Shown piece after piece: positions 45,470 through 56,392 of a stretch of DNA of 64,000 nucleotides. The notes beneath the pieces were generated by a model. That model did not search any database, had not been told where the DNA came from, and was given only the letters and a program-made list of their open reading frames with translations. The DNA lies in NCBI GenBank assembly GCA_930367215.1, contig OV884058.1, positions 202,014,208 through 202,078,207 on the forward strand, in the 5' to 3' direction. This DNA comes from Pollenia angustigena. Lineage: Eukaryota > Arthropoda > Insecta > Diptera > Polleniidae. Position 1 is the first letter of the stretch; each line of letters begins with the position of its first letter. The position numbers and the translations under genes are program-made.

Positions 45470-46687
45470 GGTGGTTAAATTGTAAGGGCCGATGTTGAAT
45501 GTGAACCACACCTAAACGCCAAGTTTTTTTCCGAATTTTATTTGACATTTCTCTATTTCAGACTTATTCAATTTGAACCAACAACGTGTTAAAGTTATCC
45601 AGACTTATTATGAAGATGGGCGTTCAAATCAAAATGCATATCGTGCACTTCGTGATTTTTTTGGTCAATTTGATCGTCCAAATGTGCGTACAATCGCAAA
45701 AATCGTGGAAAAATTCGAGCAAGCAGTGCATGCTCGTACAGCTCGTACTGCAGAAAATATTGCTGCTATTCGCGTCGTCGTGCCCAACAATTGCACCTCT
45801 CACGCTCGTCGTTGATGTACATTATGCATAAAGACTTGCATTTACACGCTTACAAGGTGCAATTGGCTCAAGAACTAAAGCCTATTGACCATTCCAAACG
45901 TCGTGAATGGGCAGAATGGTGGCAAGAAATGGCAACAGTGGATGATCAAGTTTCGAAGAAAATCATCTTCAGTGATGAGGCACATTTTCACCTCAGTGGA
46001 TTCGTCAATAAACAGAATTGCCACATTTGCTTGAATGATTACCCAAGAGTGATTGTCGAAAACCCAATGCACCCACAAAGAGTGACTGTTTGGTGCGGTT
46101 TATGGGCTGGCGGCATCATCGGGCCGTATTTTTTCCAAAATGAGGCCGGTCAGGCAGTTACTGTGAATGGTGTTCGCTATCGTGAGATGATAACGAACTT
46201 TGTATGGCCCGAATTGGAAGATATGGATGTGGACGATATGTGGTTTCAGCAGGACGGTGCCACTTGCCACACAGCTAACGAAACAATGGCTTTTTTGCGC
46301 AACAAATTCAATGGCCGTGTTATCTCACGTAATGGCGATGTCAATTGGCCGCCAAGATCATGTGATTTGACACCGTTGGACTTTTTTCTTTGGGGTTATT
46401 TGAAAGAAAAGGTGTACGTCGATAAGCCAGCAACAATTCAAGAGCTAAAGCATGAGATAATTCGGCACATTAACGGCATAGAACCTCCATTATGCCTCAG
46501 GGTCATCGAAAATTTGGACCATCGGATGGAGGTGTGCCGCCGTGGTCGCGGCGCCCATTTGGCCGATATTTTGTTCCATACATAATTGAGTAATACCAGT
46601 ATATCATAATAAAATAAAATTACAATAATTTCCTAAATAGTTTGTGTTTTATTCAAAATCAACATCGGCCCTTGAAATTTAACCACC
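45470..46687 (+). mobile_element. mariner (DD41D, rosa-type), nearly full-length copy 1
   Basis: 1,218 bp. Ends are GGTGGTTAAATTGTAAGGGC and, in reverse complement, GGTGGTTAAATTTCAAGGGC, both continuing CGATGTTGA. The right flank begins ATATAT. A TA duplication is not evident on the left. It contains a transposase with one frame disruption. Confidence 0.9.
45573..46585 (+). pseudogene. mariner DD41D transposase, single frame disruption
   Basis: A cut-and-paste transposase. The N-terminal part (from 45573 in one frame) shows the first HTH, YEDGRSNQNAYRALRDFFG, then NVRTIAKIVEKFE. A small deletion near 45774 shifts the frame, after which 45791-46585 runs open to TAA: LHLHAYKVQLAQELKP, FSDEAHFHL (Asp-62 of this segment), WFQQDGATCHTA (Asp-155) and CDLTPLDFFLW (Asp-197). 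The spacing between the second and third Asp is 41 residues, the mark of the rosa-type DD41D mariners first known from tephritid flies. All three catalytic residues and the DILFHT tail are intact, so this is the least damaged mariner of at least six in the window. Confidence 0.92.
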
Positions 46688-46994
46688 ATATATAAAAGAT
46701 ATAAAGAATGCATCTTTATACACAATATAAAAAAAAACATAGCGAATAATTCTGCATTAATAACTCCAAAATGCTATTTTTGAATTATGACAACGTTGAA
46801 GAAAATAGGCGATAAACCTACAGATTTTTTTTTTTAAATACTTAACAAACTATTTTTTAAAATTATTTTCAGTGACATGGAAATAATACACGTGTTTTCC
46901 TTTCCTTACATTATATTTCTAAGGTGCTTGATAATATAAAAATATCTTCAGATTTTTTTTTTTTTTTGATAAATAAAAATAAGGACTCTTTTTT

Positions 46995-47037
46995 ATATGT
47001 AGGACTGCTTATTTTTTAAATAAGTAGTCCTACATAT
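46995..47037. repeat. Short hairpin
   Basis: atatgtaggactgcttattt and aaataagtagtcctacatat form an imperfect inverted repeat of about 20-bp arms with almost no loop. No clear function; it is not at a gene end. Confidence 0.6.
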
Positions 47038-47209
47038 TAAAGCTTCTATATAATTTTTATTAAGGTTTATTATTATTACGGAGTTTAGGGCGATCCATTC
47101 AATAATATTCGGTTATAAAGTTTTATCGTTTTTTTTTGCAAATTTTTTTTATAATTACAGAAATTCAAATATGTAAATACAAGATTTTTTAGAAATTTTC
47201 AAAAAAATA

Positions 47210-47436
47210 TTAAGGCCCGTTTTCACAACTTACCGATAACTAAAGGTAGGATTTTATCGGCCGTATAAAAAGTGTTCCATTATTACAACTTTACTTTAAC
47301 CTACCAGGTAGGATGAACCTTAATATACTTTATCGCTCACTTTAGGTTACAGAAAAGTTTGAATAATGGAACACTTTTTATAAGGCTGGTTAAAGTCTAC
47401 TTTTAGCTATCGGTAAGTTGTGAAAACGAGCCTTAA
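47210..47436. mobile_element. 219-bp palindromic MITE, copy 2
   Basis: The element 47214-47432 has the same GGCCCGTTTTCACAACTTAC ends as 25441-25659, here flanked by TTAA on both sides. The same length and palindromic design. Confidence 0.87.
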
Positions 47437-47457
47437 TTTGGTGAAATTTAAAAAAAA

Positions 47458-47565
47458 AAACAAGTAGGAGTGCTATATTCGGCTGTGCCGAATCTTATAT
47501 ACCCTTCACAATTGTGGGAGCAGAATACAGAGCAACTAGACAAAAACTAAATAATTTTTACATAT
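47458..47565 (-). repeat. DINE-1/mini-me-like terminus
   Basis: AACAAGTAGGAGTGCTATAT plus the hairpin TTCGGCTGTGCCGAA, then tatatacccttcac, match the ends at 17856 and (inverted) 17693. It is split from any further body by the hAT element that follows. Confidence 0.75.
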
Positions 47566-48270
47566 GTATACATTAGGGTGGCAGCTAAATGTATGGAGCA
47601 ATTTTTTTGTATTAATATTGATGTCTCCCGGGCGGAATATTGTGCCACATGGTCTAAAACTGATGTGGAAAAAATTTCAGCCAAATCGGATAACTTTTAC
47701 CCCTGCCCCTTTGAGGTCAAAGTTCAAATGATAAAAAAAAATTCCATACAAGCAAACAATTTTTTTTTCGAATTTTTTTTTATCATTTGAACTTTGACCT
47801 CAAAGAGGCAGGGGTAAAAGTTATTCGATTTGGCTGAAATTTTTTCCACATCAAAAAACCTGGTATTAAGAGCAACAAAAAATCTTTAATGTGTGCTTAT
47901 CAAAACTAAAAAAAATTTTTTTTTTAAATTTTTAAGAGTAAGCCCCTAACAAGCCTCAAATTTTTTTTTCAGAGTCACTTTTGAAACTGAAAATCTTGTC
48001 CGATCGAAATGAAATTTTTTGTTGTTAATAAGCTTATAAAGCTTACTAATATTAAAAAAAAAAAAAAAAAAAATCGAAAAAAAAATTTTTTGCTTGTATG
48101 GAAAATTTTTTTTTTATCATTTGAACTTTGACCTCAAAGGGGCAGGGGTAAAAGTAATCCGATTTGGCTGAAATTGTTTCCACATCAGTTTTAGACCATG
48201 TGGCACAATATTCCGCCTGGGAGATGTTGATAATCCAAAGTTGAAATTTAGCTGCCACCCTAGTATACAT
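47566..48270. mobile_element. hAT MITE (TAGGGTGGCAGCTAAAT ends), 8-bp TSD
   Basis: The element 47574-48262 (689 bp) has exact GTATACAT on both sides and TIRs TAGGGTGGCAGC(T)AAAT. The two arms (about 200 bp: CCCGGGCGGAATATTGTGCC, CATTTGAACTTTGACCTC) mirror each other. A third copy of the inner arm lies inverted at 47775-47860. The open frames on both strands are the same arm read twice, not genes. Confidence 0.92.
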
Positions 48271-48404
48271 ACATACATATTAACAATATGTACTTTAAAC
48301 TTCATTATAAATTAAATTTAAAAAGTGAAAACTGGTAAATTTTTTTTAAATCGTTTTTAGAACATAAAAAAAATAAAAATTTAAAAAAAAAAATTTCTTT
48401 TTAA

Positions 48405-48485
48405 AAAAACAAGATTCGAACCAGAGAACTCACAGTTTCTAACTTAACACACCCCCTAGACAACTAAACCATGAAGGAACGTTGT
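48405..48485 (-). repeat. tRNA-like remnant
   Basis: The minus strand reads CATGGTTTAGTTGTCTAGGG (A-box-like) and, 30 bases on, CTGGTTCGAATCTTG (B-box). The acceptor stem does not pair and the T-stem is imperfect, so it is a pseudogene or SINE head at best. Confidence 0.35.
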
Positions 48486-48817
48486 CTGAATATCATTTAA
48501 ATGAAATACGGCCCGTTTAATGTTCTTTGTGTTGAGTTGTAATTACTTTTGGTGTTTTTGTTCACCACAATAGCAAAGTTGTAAACCATAAAACTTATTT
48601 CAGTTGTGAACCGAAATATATTCACCAAAATAGTTTGTGGCATGTAAGTATGCGTGTTTGTTTTCTTTTATCTTGGGGAGTTTTGAAGTAGCAAAAAAAC
48701 ACAAAAATTCCTAGTTTCGATTTGTTAAAATAATTTCGTTAAATAGATGAAATAATAAAGAAGGATGATAACGAAAATCATATTGAGCATTATGCTAGTA
48801 TATGTAAACAAATATTA

Positions 48818-48836
48818 GGGGGGGGGGGGGGGGGGG
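48818..48836. repeat. Run of 19 G
   Basis: A homopolymer in otherwise AT-rich DNA, directly before a DINE-like GACGGACAACCCAGAATATA segment. Its length may be an assembly or sequencing artefact. Confidence 0.9.
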
Positions 48837-49145
48837 AAGAGACGGACAACCCAGAATATATATCCTTTATAGGGTGTAGGATCAATATTGTAGAAATTAC
48901 AAACGGAATGACAAAGTTAATTTTAATTTTGGTCATAACTTTTTTGTATCTGAGCCGATATTTTGGTATATAAATCATATCCATAGGACATATGGCAGCC
49001 CTAAAATTTAAGTTTTTATACAATTTTTAATTTTTTTTGTACGGGAGGTACCACGCCCACTTCATCAATCCCGCCCACATTTTGTAGGATGGTGTGCTTT
49101 GGCAACCTAAATGTGTGTACCTAATTTGGAAACTTTGGCTTTTGC
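48837..49145 (-). repeat. DINE-1/mini-me-like fragment
   Basis: Its reverse complement matches 16500-16760 of the tandem DINE copy: gccaaagtttccaaatt.ggtacacacattta, gtacgggaggtacc, and cctatggatatga with an adjacent gtcctat. It is joined at about 49145 to mariner transposase sequence. Confidence 0.75.
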
Positions 49146-49400
49146 CAATGATGCCATCAGCCCATAATCCGCACCAAACTGTGACATTTTCTGGATGCAT
49201 TGGTAGCTCTTGCAATGCTTCTGGCTAACCTTCACTTCAAAATCGACAATTCTGCTTATTAACGTACCCATTTCTTTCTTAACAGAGCACGCATTTTGAT
49301 AATAAAATTCAATAATTTGCAAGCGTTGTTCGTTTGTAAGACGATTCATGGTTAAATTATAGACCAAACTGAAGATGTTTGGCAGTGAAACAAAACACGA
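49146..49400 (-). pseudogene. mariner-type transposase remnant (second subfamily)
   Basis: Minus strand: the start MNRLTNEQRLQIIEFYYQNA (about 49350) is the N-terminal HTH of a common fly mariner. After an internal deletion the frame shifts to ALQELPMHPENVTVWCGLWA (about 49205), from between the first and second catalytic residues. Most of the protein is missing. It is less AT-biased than its neighbours and breaks directly into a DINE fragment. Confidence 0.82.
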
Positions 49401-49722
49401 AACGTGCGTCAGCTGTTTAAACCAGTGTTGCCAAAAAGATAATAGCTAAAAAATCACCCATATAAAAAGGAACTTTTTAACAAAACTTAATATAAATAGA
49501 GAATAGAAAAACAAAAAGAAAATTTTTAATCTACATATTTATATGGGGAATTTCATGTTAAGTGACCAAACTTTTGAAATCGATGTCTTCCGATTTGGAT
49601 GAAATTTGCACCAAGGTTAGTCCCATTGAATAGTAGTTTAGACAAAATTTCAACAAGATCAACAAGATCGATCGAAAAGTTTCTGAGTTAGAGAGCGTCA
49701 AAATTTGACTTTTTGACTCAAC

Positions 49723-50446
49723 AGTACCCATGTTCTGTAACTTTAGTGAGATCTTGTCGCATCGAAAAGATGTGAAACAAAATATTCCATCGTTTCTCGA
49801 AAAGTGAGAAAAAATTGTGTCTGTAACTCATGTCGAAAACTATCAAAGAGATTACTTCGTAACATTATAAATGTCATAACATTGCACTCGAAGCCGATGT
49901 GACATTGCAGACGTTAAGAGCGCCAGTAACACTTATCGTTGACGGAGACCAAAATTTACTAAAATTGAAAATTTTTCAACGACCGCGGTGAAAATACGAC
50001 CGTCGGCTAAAGCAAATAATGTAAAGTGCGACTTTGATTTTTGTTGTTTGCAAACGAGCTTTGAAAACATTCGTATATTTTACAAAAATGTTAAAAGCAA
50101 AATCATTAAACAATAACAAAATGTGCCAAGAACAAAATATTATTATTATTATTCTTTGTATTTTGCATATTAATTGTTTTTTAATGTTAAAATGTTTTCT
50201 CGTCCCATTTTTATTCGTGGGTTTATTTTACAGTTCAAAGCGGAAACTTTTCTCACAAAAATGTTACAGACTCACTTTTCCTGTAAATTACCGAGCTAGT
50301 ACCGAGCTAGTACTCGCCAAAAAACGCTACAGACACAGTTTAGTTTGAAAAACAGCTGTTTGTTTCAATATATGGCATTTTTGTTTCATTTCACACATTT
50401 GAATCGAAAAGTTTCTCGTCGCGAGAGTTACAGAACATGGGGACAG
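49723..50446. mobile_element. CAG-flanked TIR element, copy 2
   Basis: The element 49726-50443 is bracketed by CAG (49723-49725, 50444-50446). Ends are TACCCATGTTCTGTAAC and, in reverse complement, TCCCCATGTTCTGTAAC. It is inverted relative to copy 1 (7953-8679), and the CTGTAAC/GTTACAG words repeat at ends and inside. Frames such as 50034-50348 are not conserved in copy 1. Confidence 0.78.
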
Positions 50447-50711
50447 TAGTTCTTTGTCTTCCATGTTACTTATTACCAATGGTTGTTAGCAAAATTTGTC
50501 CCAAACAAATTAGAAAGCTTTTTCTGCAATCTTTCGAAAATTTATTTTTTGTTTTTTTTTTAATTTTTTAAGTTTTTTTTTAATGTAAAACTTTTTTTAT
50601 TTTGGGTATTTTTTTTAATTTTTTTTTTTGGCTCCTAAGAAAGCTTATGTCTTTTCCTTTAAGGAAGTTTTGGCCGATTAGTGGGCTGCGAGTTGAATAA
50701 ATATTTTATCG

Positions 50712-50829
50712 ACATTAACGACATTGAACCTCAATTATGTCTCAGAGTCATTGAAAATATGGACCAGTGGATAGATTCATGCCACCGAACCTGTGGCGAG
50801 AATTTGGCCTATATTTTATTTCACACATA
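50712..50829 (+). pseudogene. mariner (DD41D) transposase tail fragment
   Basis: DINDIEPQLCLRVIENMDQW, then a tail ending YILFHT and TAA, match the last 39 residues of the mariners at 38.6 and 60.5 kb. The upstream part is absent. Confidence 0.85.
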
Positions 50830-51236
50830 ATTGTCATAGATCCTTCTTTAATATTAATATAATTTTCTGATAACATTTTATTTTATTTATGTTCTATAGG
50901 TATAATTTAAAAATGTTTATCAAAGTTATAGACAATTTCCTTAAAATAGGAAATTTTTGTCAAAATTCCCAAAATTCTAAAAAATTGCCATTTTTTTTTA
51001 AATAGCAACATCTTCTTTAGATAGGAAAATTAAAGTTTAATTAACCTTAAACTAATTAATTGTAAAAAAATAATAAATATTAAATACAAAATTTCCCGTA
51101 TATAGTACTGTTTCAAAAACTCCCTTAAAGTACTAAATTTCAGAAAAATTTTCTTAAAATAGTAATTTGCAAGAAAAATTTTCGTTAAAATTGCCAATTT
51201 TAGAAAAATATCGAAAAAATATTAAACTTTTAGAAT

Positions 51237-51335
51237 TTAGAAACTGGGAATTATTTCCTTTCGAAGGTTACTTTATATTATATTCAACATCTTTTATTTT
51301 AGCTTATAGAATAAATTCGAAAAATAGAAAATGTT
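51237..51335. repeat. Copy of the GGGAATTATTTCCTT repeat
   Basis: agaaactgggaattatttcc, gaaggttactttatatta and agaataaattcgaaaaat match 63187-63400 and part of the errantivirus filler (13187-13270). It forms a partial inverted pair around the central atttt. Confidence 0.75.
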
Positions 51336-51344
51336 GAATACTTT

Positions 51345-51474
51345 AAGGGCCATTATTATAACTTGGCGTTAGCTGTTATCCGACAGTTAACAGACGCTTT
51401 TTGACAGATAACACATTATTATCTGTCAATTTAATCTTAAGTTTAGCTAACTTCAAGTAGTAATAATGGCCCTT
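51345..51474. mobile_element. 130-bp palindromic MITE (AAGGGCCATTATTA ends)
   Basis: AAGGGCCATTATTATAACTT at the left and, in reverse complement, AAGGGCCATTATTACTAC at the right. Internal TTAGCT and CTGTCAA words pair as well. It lies just after the GGGAATTATTTCCTT repeat. Confidence 0.75.
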
Positions 51475-52104
51475 AGAATTTATTTAGAACTAGCATTTAA
51501 CCCGCTACTTCGTTAGCGTCTCCTTTTTCTTCGTGGACAACTTGTTTAAATTCTAGCATTTAACCAGCTACTTTGTAATCGGGCCTTTTCCTTCATGAAC
51601 ATATTTACATATATGCCAAAGTAAACATATGTATCTAGGTTTTAACAAACAAGTTCCAACATTTTTTATCTCACAGGACTTAGCACCTATAATTTTGTGT
51701 TTCTTAGTTCAATATTAAAGAAAATTCAAAAAGCCCACTCGAAAGCAAATGAAAGAAAGTTAATTTCCCGTAGTATCTTTGATTCTTTTTTCTCCCCATT
51801 AATGTGCCAAAAATTTCAATGTTGCAGTGGGTGCCCATAATTAAGTACGTATTTGTCAATGAATGGGGAAAATGTTTTGGTTTAAAATGTACAGGTTTTA
51901 CGCGTTTACTTTTCAAAAGGACCAAATTTCAAAAAATTACCAGACACCTGTCCACTTATTTTTTTTAATGAGCAACAATAAGTGTTAAATTTTTTGGATC
52001 TCTTATAGTTTTGGATTTTTGAGGTAAGCGGAATCGATTTGGCGAGCTTTAGGAGTTAAGAATGTGCGATGATGAATCAGTCAGTAACTTTACAATTTTA
52101 AATT

Positions 52105-52640
52105 ATACTAGCATTTGACCCGCCACTTCGTTAGCGTCAGACAGTAAGTAGCACCAAAATTGATTAAATGTTAAAACGAAAATAACAGTTAATGAACAAA
52201 AAAGTACCAAAAACTTCCCTCTTATAGATTTTTATCCACTCTGGACATTGCATCAATAATTTTATGTTTCTAGTTCCAGTACTAATGGAAATTCAAAAAG
52301 CACCAGTTAAAGAACAAAAAAGTACCAAAAAGTTCCCTCATAGATTCTTATCTTCTCTGGACATTTCATGTTTAATTTTATGTTTCTAGATCCAATAATA
52401 ACGAAAATTCAAAAAGTACCAGTTAAAGAACACAAAAGTACCAAAAAGCCCTCTTATATATTCTCATTCACCCAGGACGTTGCACCTTGAATTTTATGTT
52501 TCTAGGTCCAATACTGACGGAAATTCAAAAAGTACCAGTTAAAGAACAAAAAAGTACCAAAAAGTTCTCTTATAGATTCGTATCCACTCACGACATTGCA
52601 TGTTGAAACTTATGTTCAAAGGTTTAATATTAACCATAAT
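52105..52640. repeat. Tandem repeat of about 116-bp units
   Basis: ttttatgtttctag..cca.tactaa/gacggaaattcaaaaag recurs at about 52263, 52379 and 52495, each followed by accagttaaagaac and agtaccaaaaag. It begins at a segment actagcatttgacccgcc that is also present near 51490. Non-coding. Confidence 0.85.
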
Positions 52641-53333
52641 ATAAAATACCAGTTGTAGAACCAAAAAGCTGAAGAAAGATATACAATTTCTCGTATTTGC
52701 CATTTTGGTACTATTTTTACCCGCATTAAAATATCAAAAATTGCAATATTGTAGTGGGGACCCATAATTTAGTACGAATATGTCAATGAATGGAGACAAA
52801 TGTTTAGCAATAAAAAGTTACGATTTTCGAAAACGTACCGAATTCATATTCGTGTTTTTTTGATAAGTTTCGAATATGGTATAAACTTTATTTCTAGGTT
52901 AATTGGTTCAAAAGATAGATGGGGTGTCAAAAAAGTACCAAAATTCCGGTGGTATAACCTTAATTTCTAGGTAAATTAGTTTAAAAGATAGATGGGGTGA
53001 CAAAAAAGTACCAAAATTTAGGTTTTACCCGTTTTCTCTCCTAAATGAGCCGAATTTCAAAAAAGTACAAGACACCTGTGCGCTTATTTTTTAAAGAACA
53101 ACGATAAGTATTACAGTTTTTTTGTATCTCTTTTAGTTTTGGAGATATAAGGTTATCGAATTTATCGTGTTTACAATTTTTTACCCCCTAAGCATTCGAA
53201 TTTCCAAAAATCCCGTCTTAGTGGATCGATTTGGGGAGAGACCCACCTCCGGTCCAAATTTCAAGTTTTTAACTTTAGGCGTTTAGGCTGTGCGCTGATG
53301 AATCAGTCAGTGAGTCAGTAACGTTACAATTTT

Positions 53334-53693
53334 ATATATGGGCATTTCCATTTTGACGTGTCGTGATATTTGAACCACAACATTTAAAAAAAATTTAATG
53401 AAGAAGTCAAATTTGTAAAAAGGGTTTTTATATATACAAAGTAATGAAGTAGCACTGTATTCAGAAAAAAAATTACAGCAATCGACGCTAAGGATTTGCA
53501 GATATAAGCAAAAATATGCGCTGGCGTGACGTTAAAAAAACGGAAGTGTATTTTGACTTGCATTACAAAACTGAATAAGACTGCGAATTGAACAAGACGT
53601 TTTGTATAAAACCTTTTTTTAGTAAGATTTGGACTTATATAGATTTATTTTTCAAGCTACCAAATTTAAAAATCTTTGCTCGTTTAAAGGTAC
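53334..53693. mobile_element. ATATGGG-ended element, member C (left part)
   Basis: The left end ATATATGGGCATTTCCA is followed by GACGTGTCGTGA. The internal block, read in reverse complement, is ACTTCCGTTTTTTTAACGTC (about 53530-53550), with ggcgtgacgtt as its adjacent motif. The right end is not intact; member C2 follows. Confidence 0.5.
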
Positions 53694-53915
53694 ATATGGG
53701 CATTTTCAGCGAAAAGTCTGCTTTTTTTAATGTAACGCCAGAAACATGTTTTTCAAATGTTATCCCTTTTGTTTCAAAATGTAGGGCTAGTTGCGCTTTA
53801 TACCAAAATATAAAAGAATAAACTATACATATAAAATTGTTTGAGAACCAATTAAAATTACTTCCGGCGTTATGTGACAAATAGTAGACTTTTCGCTGGA
53901 GCTGCCCATACATAG
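53694..53915. mobile_element. Small ATATGGG-ended palindrome (member C2)
   Basis: The left end tatgggcattttcagcgaaa and right end in reverse complement tatgggcagctccagcgaaa both continue with agtct.ct and, 15-20 bases on, taacgcc.ga. About 220 bp, non-coding despite the open frame across it. Confidence 0.65.
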
Positions 53916-54129
53916 ATTAAAATTTCAAGAGAAAAGCAAAATTTAAGCTAAACTTTTATACCCACACCACAATAGTGGAGAGCGTATTTGTGCTGATGTG
54001 TGTAACGCCTTAAAATATTGGTCATAGACCCACCTTAAAGAATACCGATCGACTCAGAATCACTTTCTGAGTTGAACTAGCGATGTCCGTCCGGCATATG
54101 GGATTTTTTGTTTTTGTGAATTTGTCTTG

Positions 54130-56392
54130 CAGATCGGTTCCTTTTCCCAAAAAAGTAATTGTTGCAAAATTTTATTCAATTCGGTTGGGGGGAAATGGCA
54201 CCTCAAAGCCCCCAAAGTTTACTAAAATCAGCATTTTTGCACAAAAGTTGACTTTGGGCTTGAATAACTCAGCAATTACTCATAAAAATGACATATCACT
54301 GAAATGAAGGAAATTTAACGCTGAATAATATTGCCAAAAAAAGTTTTTGATTTTCTCCAACCGTTTTCGATTTATACCCCCCAAACAAGATTTGCGCCTT
54401 CAATAAGTTAATTTGCAAAACGTTAAATTTTGTGTTATTTATTGTATTACGTATGTAGGTATTTATAACAATGTATTAATAGTTTGTATTGAGTAAAGTG
54501 TATTTGTTGCAGTCAGGAAACCTGCGGCGATAATCTTGAACTACTTGTAGTATATATTGTTTTTGTTCTTTATTTGTTGATAGTATGGAATTATAATCTT
54601 GTATCGATTAAACCCCCCGTTCTGCCGCATCATTCACAACTTTTATCGTTTTAATTTTTTCTATTCCCTTTTTATAATTTTCATCTACTTCCCACTCAGA
54701 GGGTGGCTTTTTTAAAAAGTTTATATTTATATTAAATCTGGCAAAAAAATTTAATGTTGTTTTCGAAACAAACTGTTCGATGCCCTCTTCCAGGATTTCA
54801 GAAATTGTTACATTTTTTTTATCATTTTGTTTAGACGATGATTCTCTATTTAATCTTTCCACCATTTTCGCCTTAGTCTCCGAACTTACGCTTGAATCAA
54901 AAAAGGCAAAGGCGACAGCTTCTGAACATAAATACCAAAGATGCCTACAAAATTTTTCAGACGCTATTTTTGAGATTTCGCTATCATATTTTGCATATTC
55001 GTGAAGCTTAATCAAAAAATTAAAATCACAAAAAGGTGCTTTTATTGGTAAAGGAGATGTGAACCATGCATCAGCATAAATTTTTATAAGAAAGATAGAA
55101 ATTTCGCATAAGGCCCTTTCTTCTTTCTTGGTAAGCTCAAATTAATTTCTAAATAAAAATATTTTCAAACTGTATATGGCCTTTGACATCCATCTGGCAT
55201 GATGCATAGCCCCTGGTGCTTTAATTTTTAAACCACGTCCTGGTGTTTTCCCCAAGAATATTATTATTAGTTCAAGAAATTCCCTATAATCGGCACGGGG
55301 CTGTTCGGCATTTAAAAATTTCTACAAATTCGAAATTATGATTTCTATTTCGCTTGCACAGAATTTTTTCTCAACTCTTTTGTCACTAATGCCACTGCTA
55401 ATGTTTTTGACATTTATTTTTGGCCACGATTTCTGAAATTTCTGGAAAATGACAACATAAGGGTTTCCGGACTTTGAAAGTTTTAAATCAAACACGCTTT
55501 TTAAAACTATTTCATAGATATGATGCCGGCATGGTAAATACAAAAGTTCTTTTTCTAATAAGTTTTCAAGAATCGTAGCTGTTCCATTTAGACGACCGGT
55601 GTTCACTGCTGTTGTATCAAAAACTAACGCTTTCACTTTATCTTGTAAACCCCACTCGTAAACAGCTTTACAAATAGCTAATGCTTGGGCTCTTCCAGTG
55701 CTCAGCTTAACAACACGCGTATTGAAAACAATCACTTTCATGACTTCTTTAACAGATGGCAATTTATAACCAACCAAACTATTGGAATGATTTCCAATCA
55801 AATATATTCGCTCACGTAAACACATAGACATGTTAGCACAACGATCACTTGCAAAATAATAACTACTTATAAATATGAAATATAATTCATTTATTGTCGC
55901 AAAAATAAAGTTCCGTTATCCAGTAAAGCACAACAACACTTTTGCAAAAACAAAGTACCGTAATCGGCAGCGTTGGTAAGTTCAAACATCAAAACACTTT
56001 TGTAAATTTTTTGTGTTTACAGATTCTAAGGGGATATCTGCTTATTAGCCTACCTACATACGTAATACAATAAATAACACAAAATTTAACGTTTTGCAAA
56101 TTAACTTATTGAAGGCGCAAATCTTGTTTGGGGGGGTATAAATCGAAAACGGAGATAATGGAGATAATCAAAAGCTTTCTTTGGCAAAATTATTCATCGT
56201 TAATTCTTCATTTCAGTGATATGTCATTTTTATGAGTAATGGGTAATTGCTGAGTTATATAAGCCCAAAGTCAACTTTTGTGCAAAAATGCTGATTTTAG
56301 TAAACTTTGGGGGCTTTGAGGCGCCATTTCCTCCCAACCGAATTGAATTAAATTTTGCAACAATTAGTTTTTTGGGAAAAGGAACCGATCTG
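54130..56392 (-). mobile_element. 2.26-kb DNA transposon with about 350-bp TIRs
   Basis: The left arm 54130-54475 and right arm 56045-56392 are inverted copies at roughly nine bases in ten. They start CAGATCGGTTCCTTTTCCC and include GCCCCCAAAGTTTACTAAAA, TCGATTTATACCCCCC, then ATTTGCGCCTTCAATAAG. Between them is a transposase-like pseudogene on the minus strand. Direct flanks show no convincing TSD. It sits inside a DINE-like repeat. Confidence 0.85.
54608..55831 (-). pseudogene. Transposase-like protein of the long-TIR element (superfamily not assigned)
   Basis: Reading the minus strand from 55831: SNSLVGYKLPSVKEVMKV, then KALVFDTTAVNTGRLNG (a DTT/DDT-like acidic motif), LLYLPCRHHIYEIVLKSVF (a CxHH-like motif) and, past a stop near 55322, ADYREFLELIIIFLGK. 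Next is APGAMHHARWMSKAIYSLKI, then a stop near 55140. The last open part (55015-54608) includes FCRHLWYLCSEAVAFAFFDS and ends VVNDAAERGV. The layout resembles a family I recall as repeated in aphids, hydras and other animals, with Asp, Cys-His-His and Asp-Ala-Glu-Arg-Gly motifs. It may be a hAT-like or other DDE enzyme; I cannot place it. Two stops and a short gap make it inactive, though most of the length survives. Confidence 0.7.

Noticed and set aside
47578..47790. Similar proteins on opposite strands at 47578-47790 and 48052-48270
   Set aside because: They are the two inverted arms of one hAT MITE read from each end, not a gene pair.
48405..48485. Functional tRNA gene on the minus strand
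   Set aside because: Box-like motifs only; acceptor and T stems do not pair, so it is listed as a remnant.
53588..53821. 77-codon frame over 53.6-53.8 kb
   Set aside because: It runs across the end of one ATATGGG element and into a palindromic one; no protein family.
54083..54307. Matching frames at 54083-54307 and 56230-56469
   Set aside because: Both lie in the long TIRs of the 2.26-kb transposon; the similarity is due to the inverted repeat.
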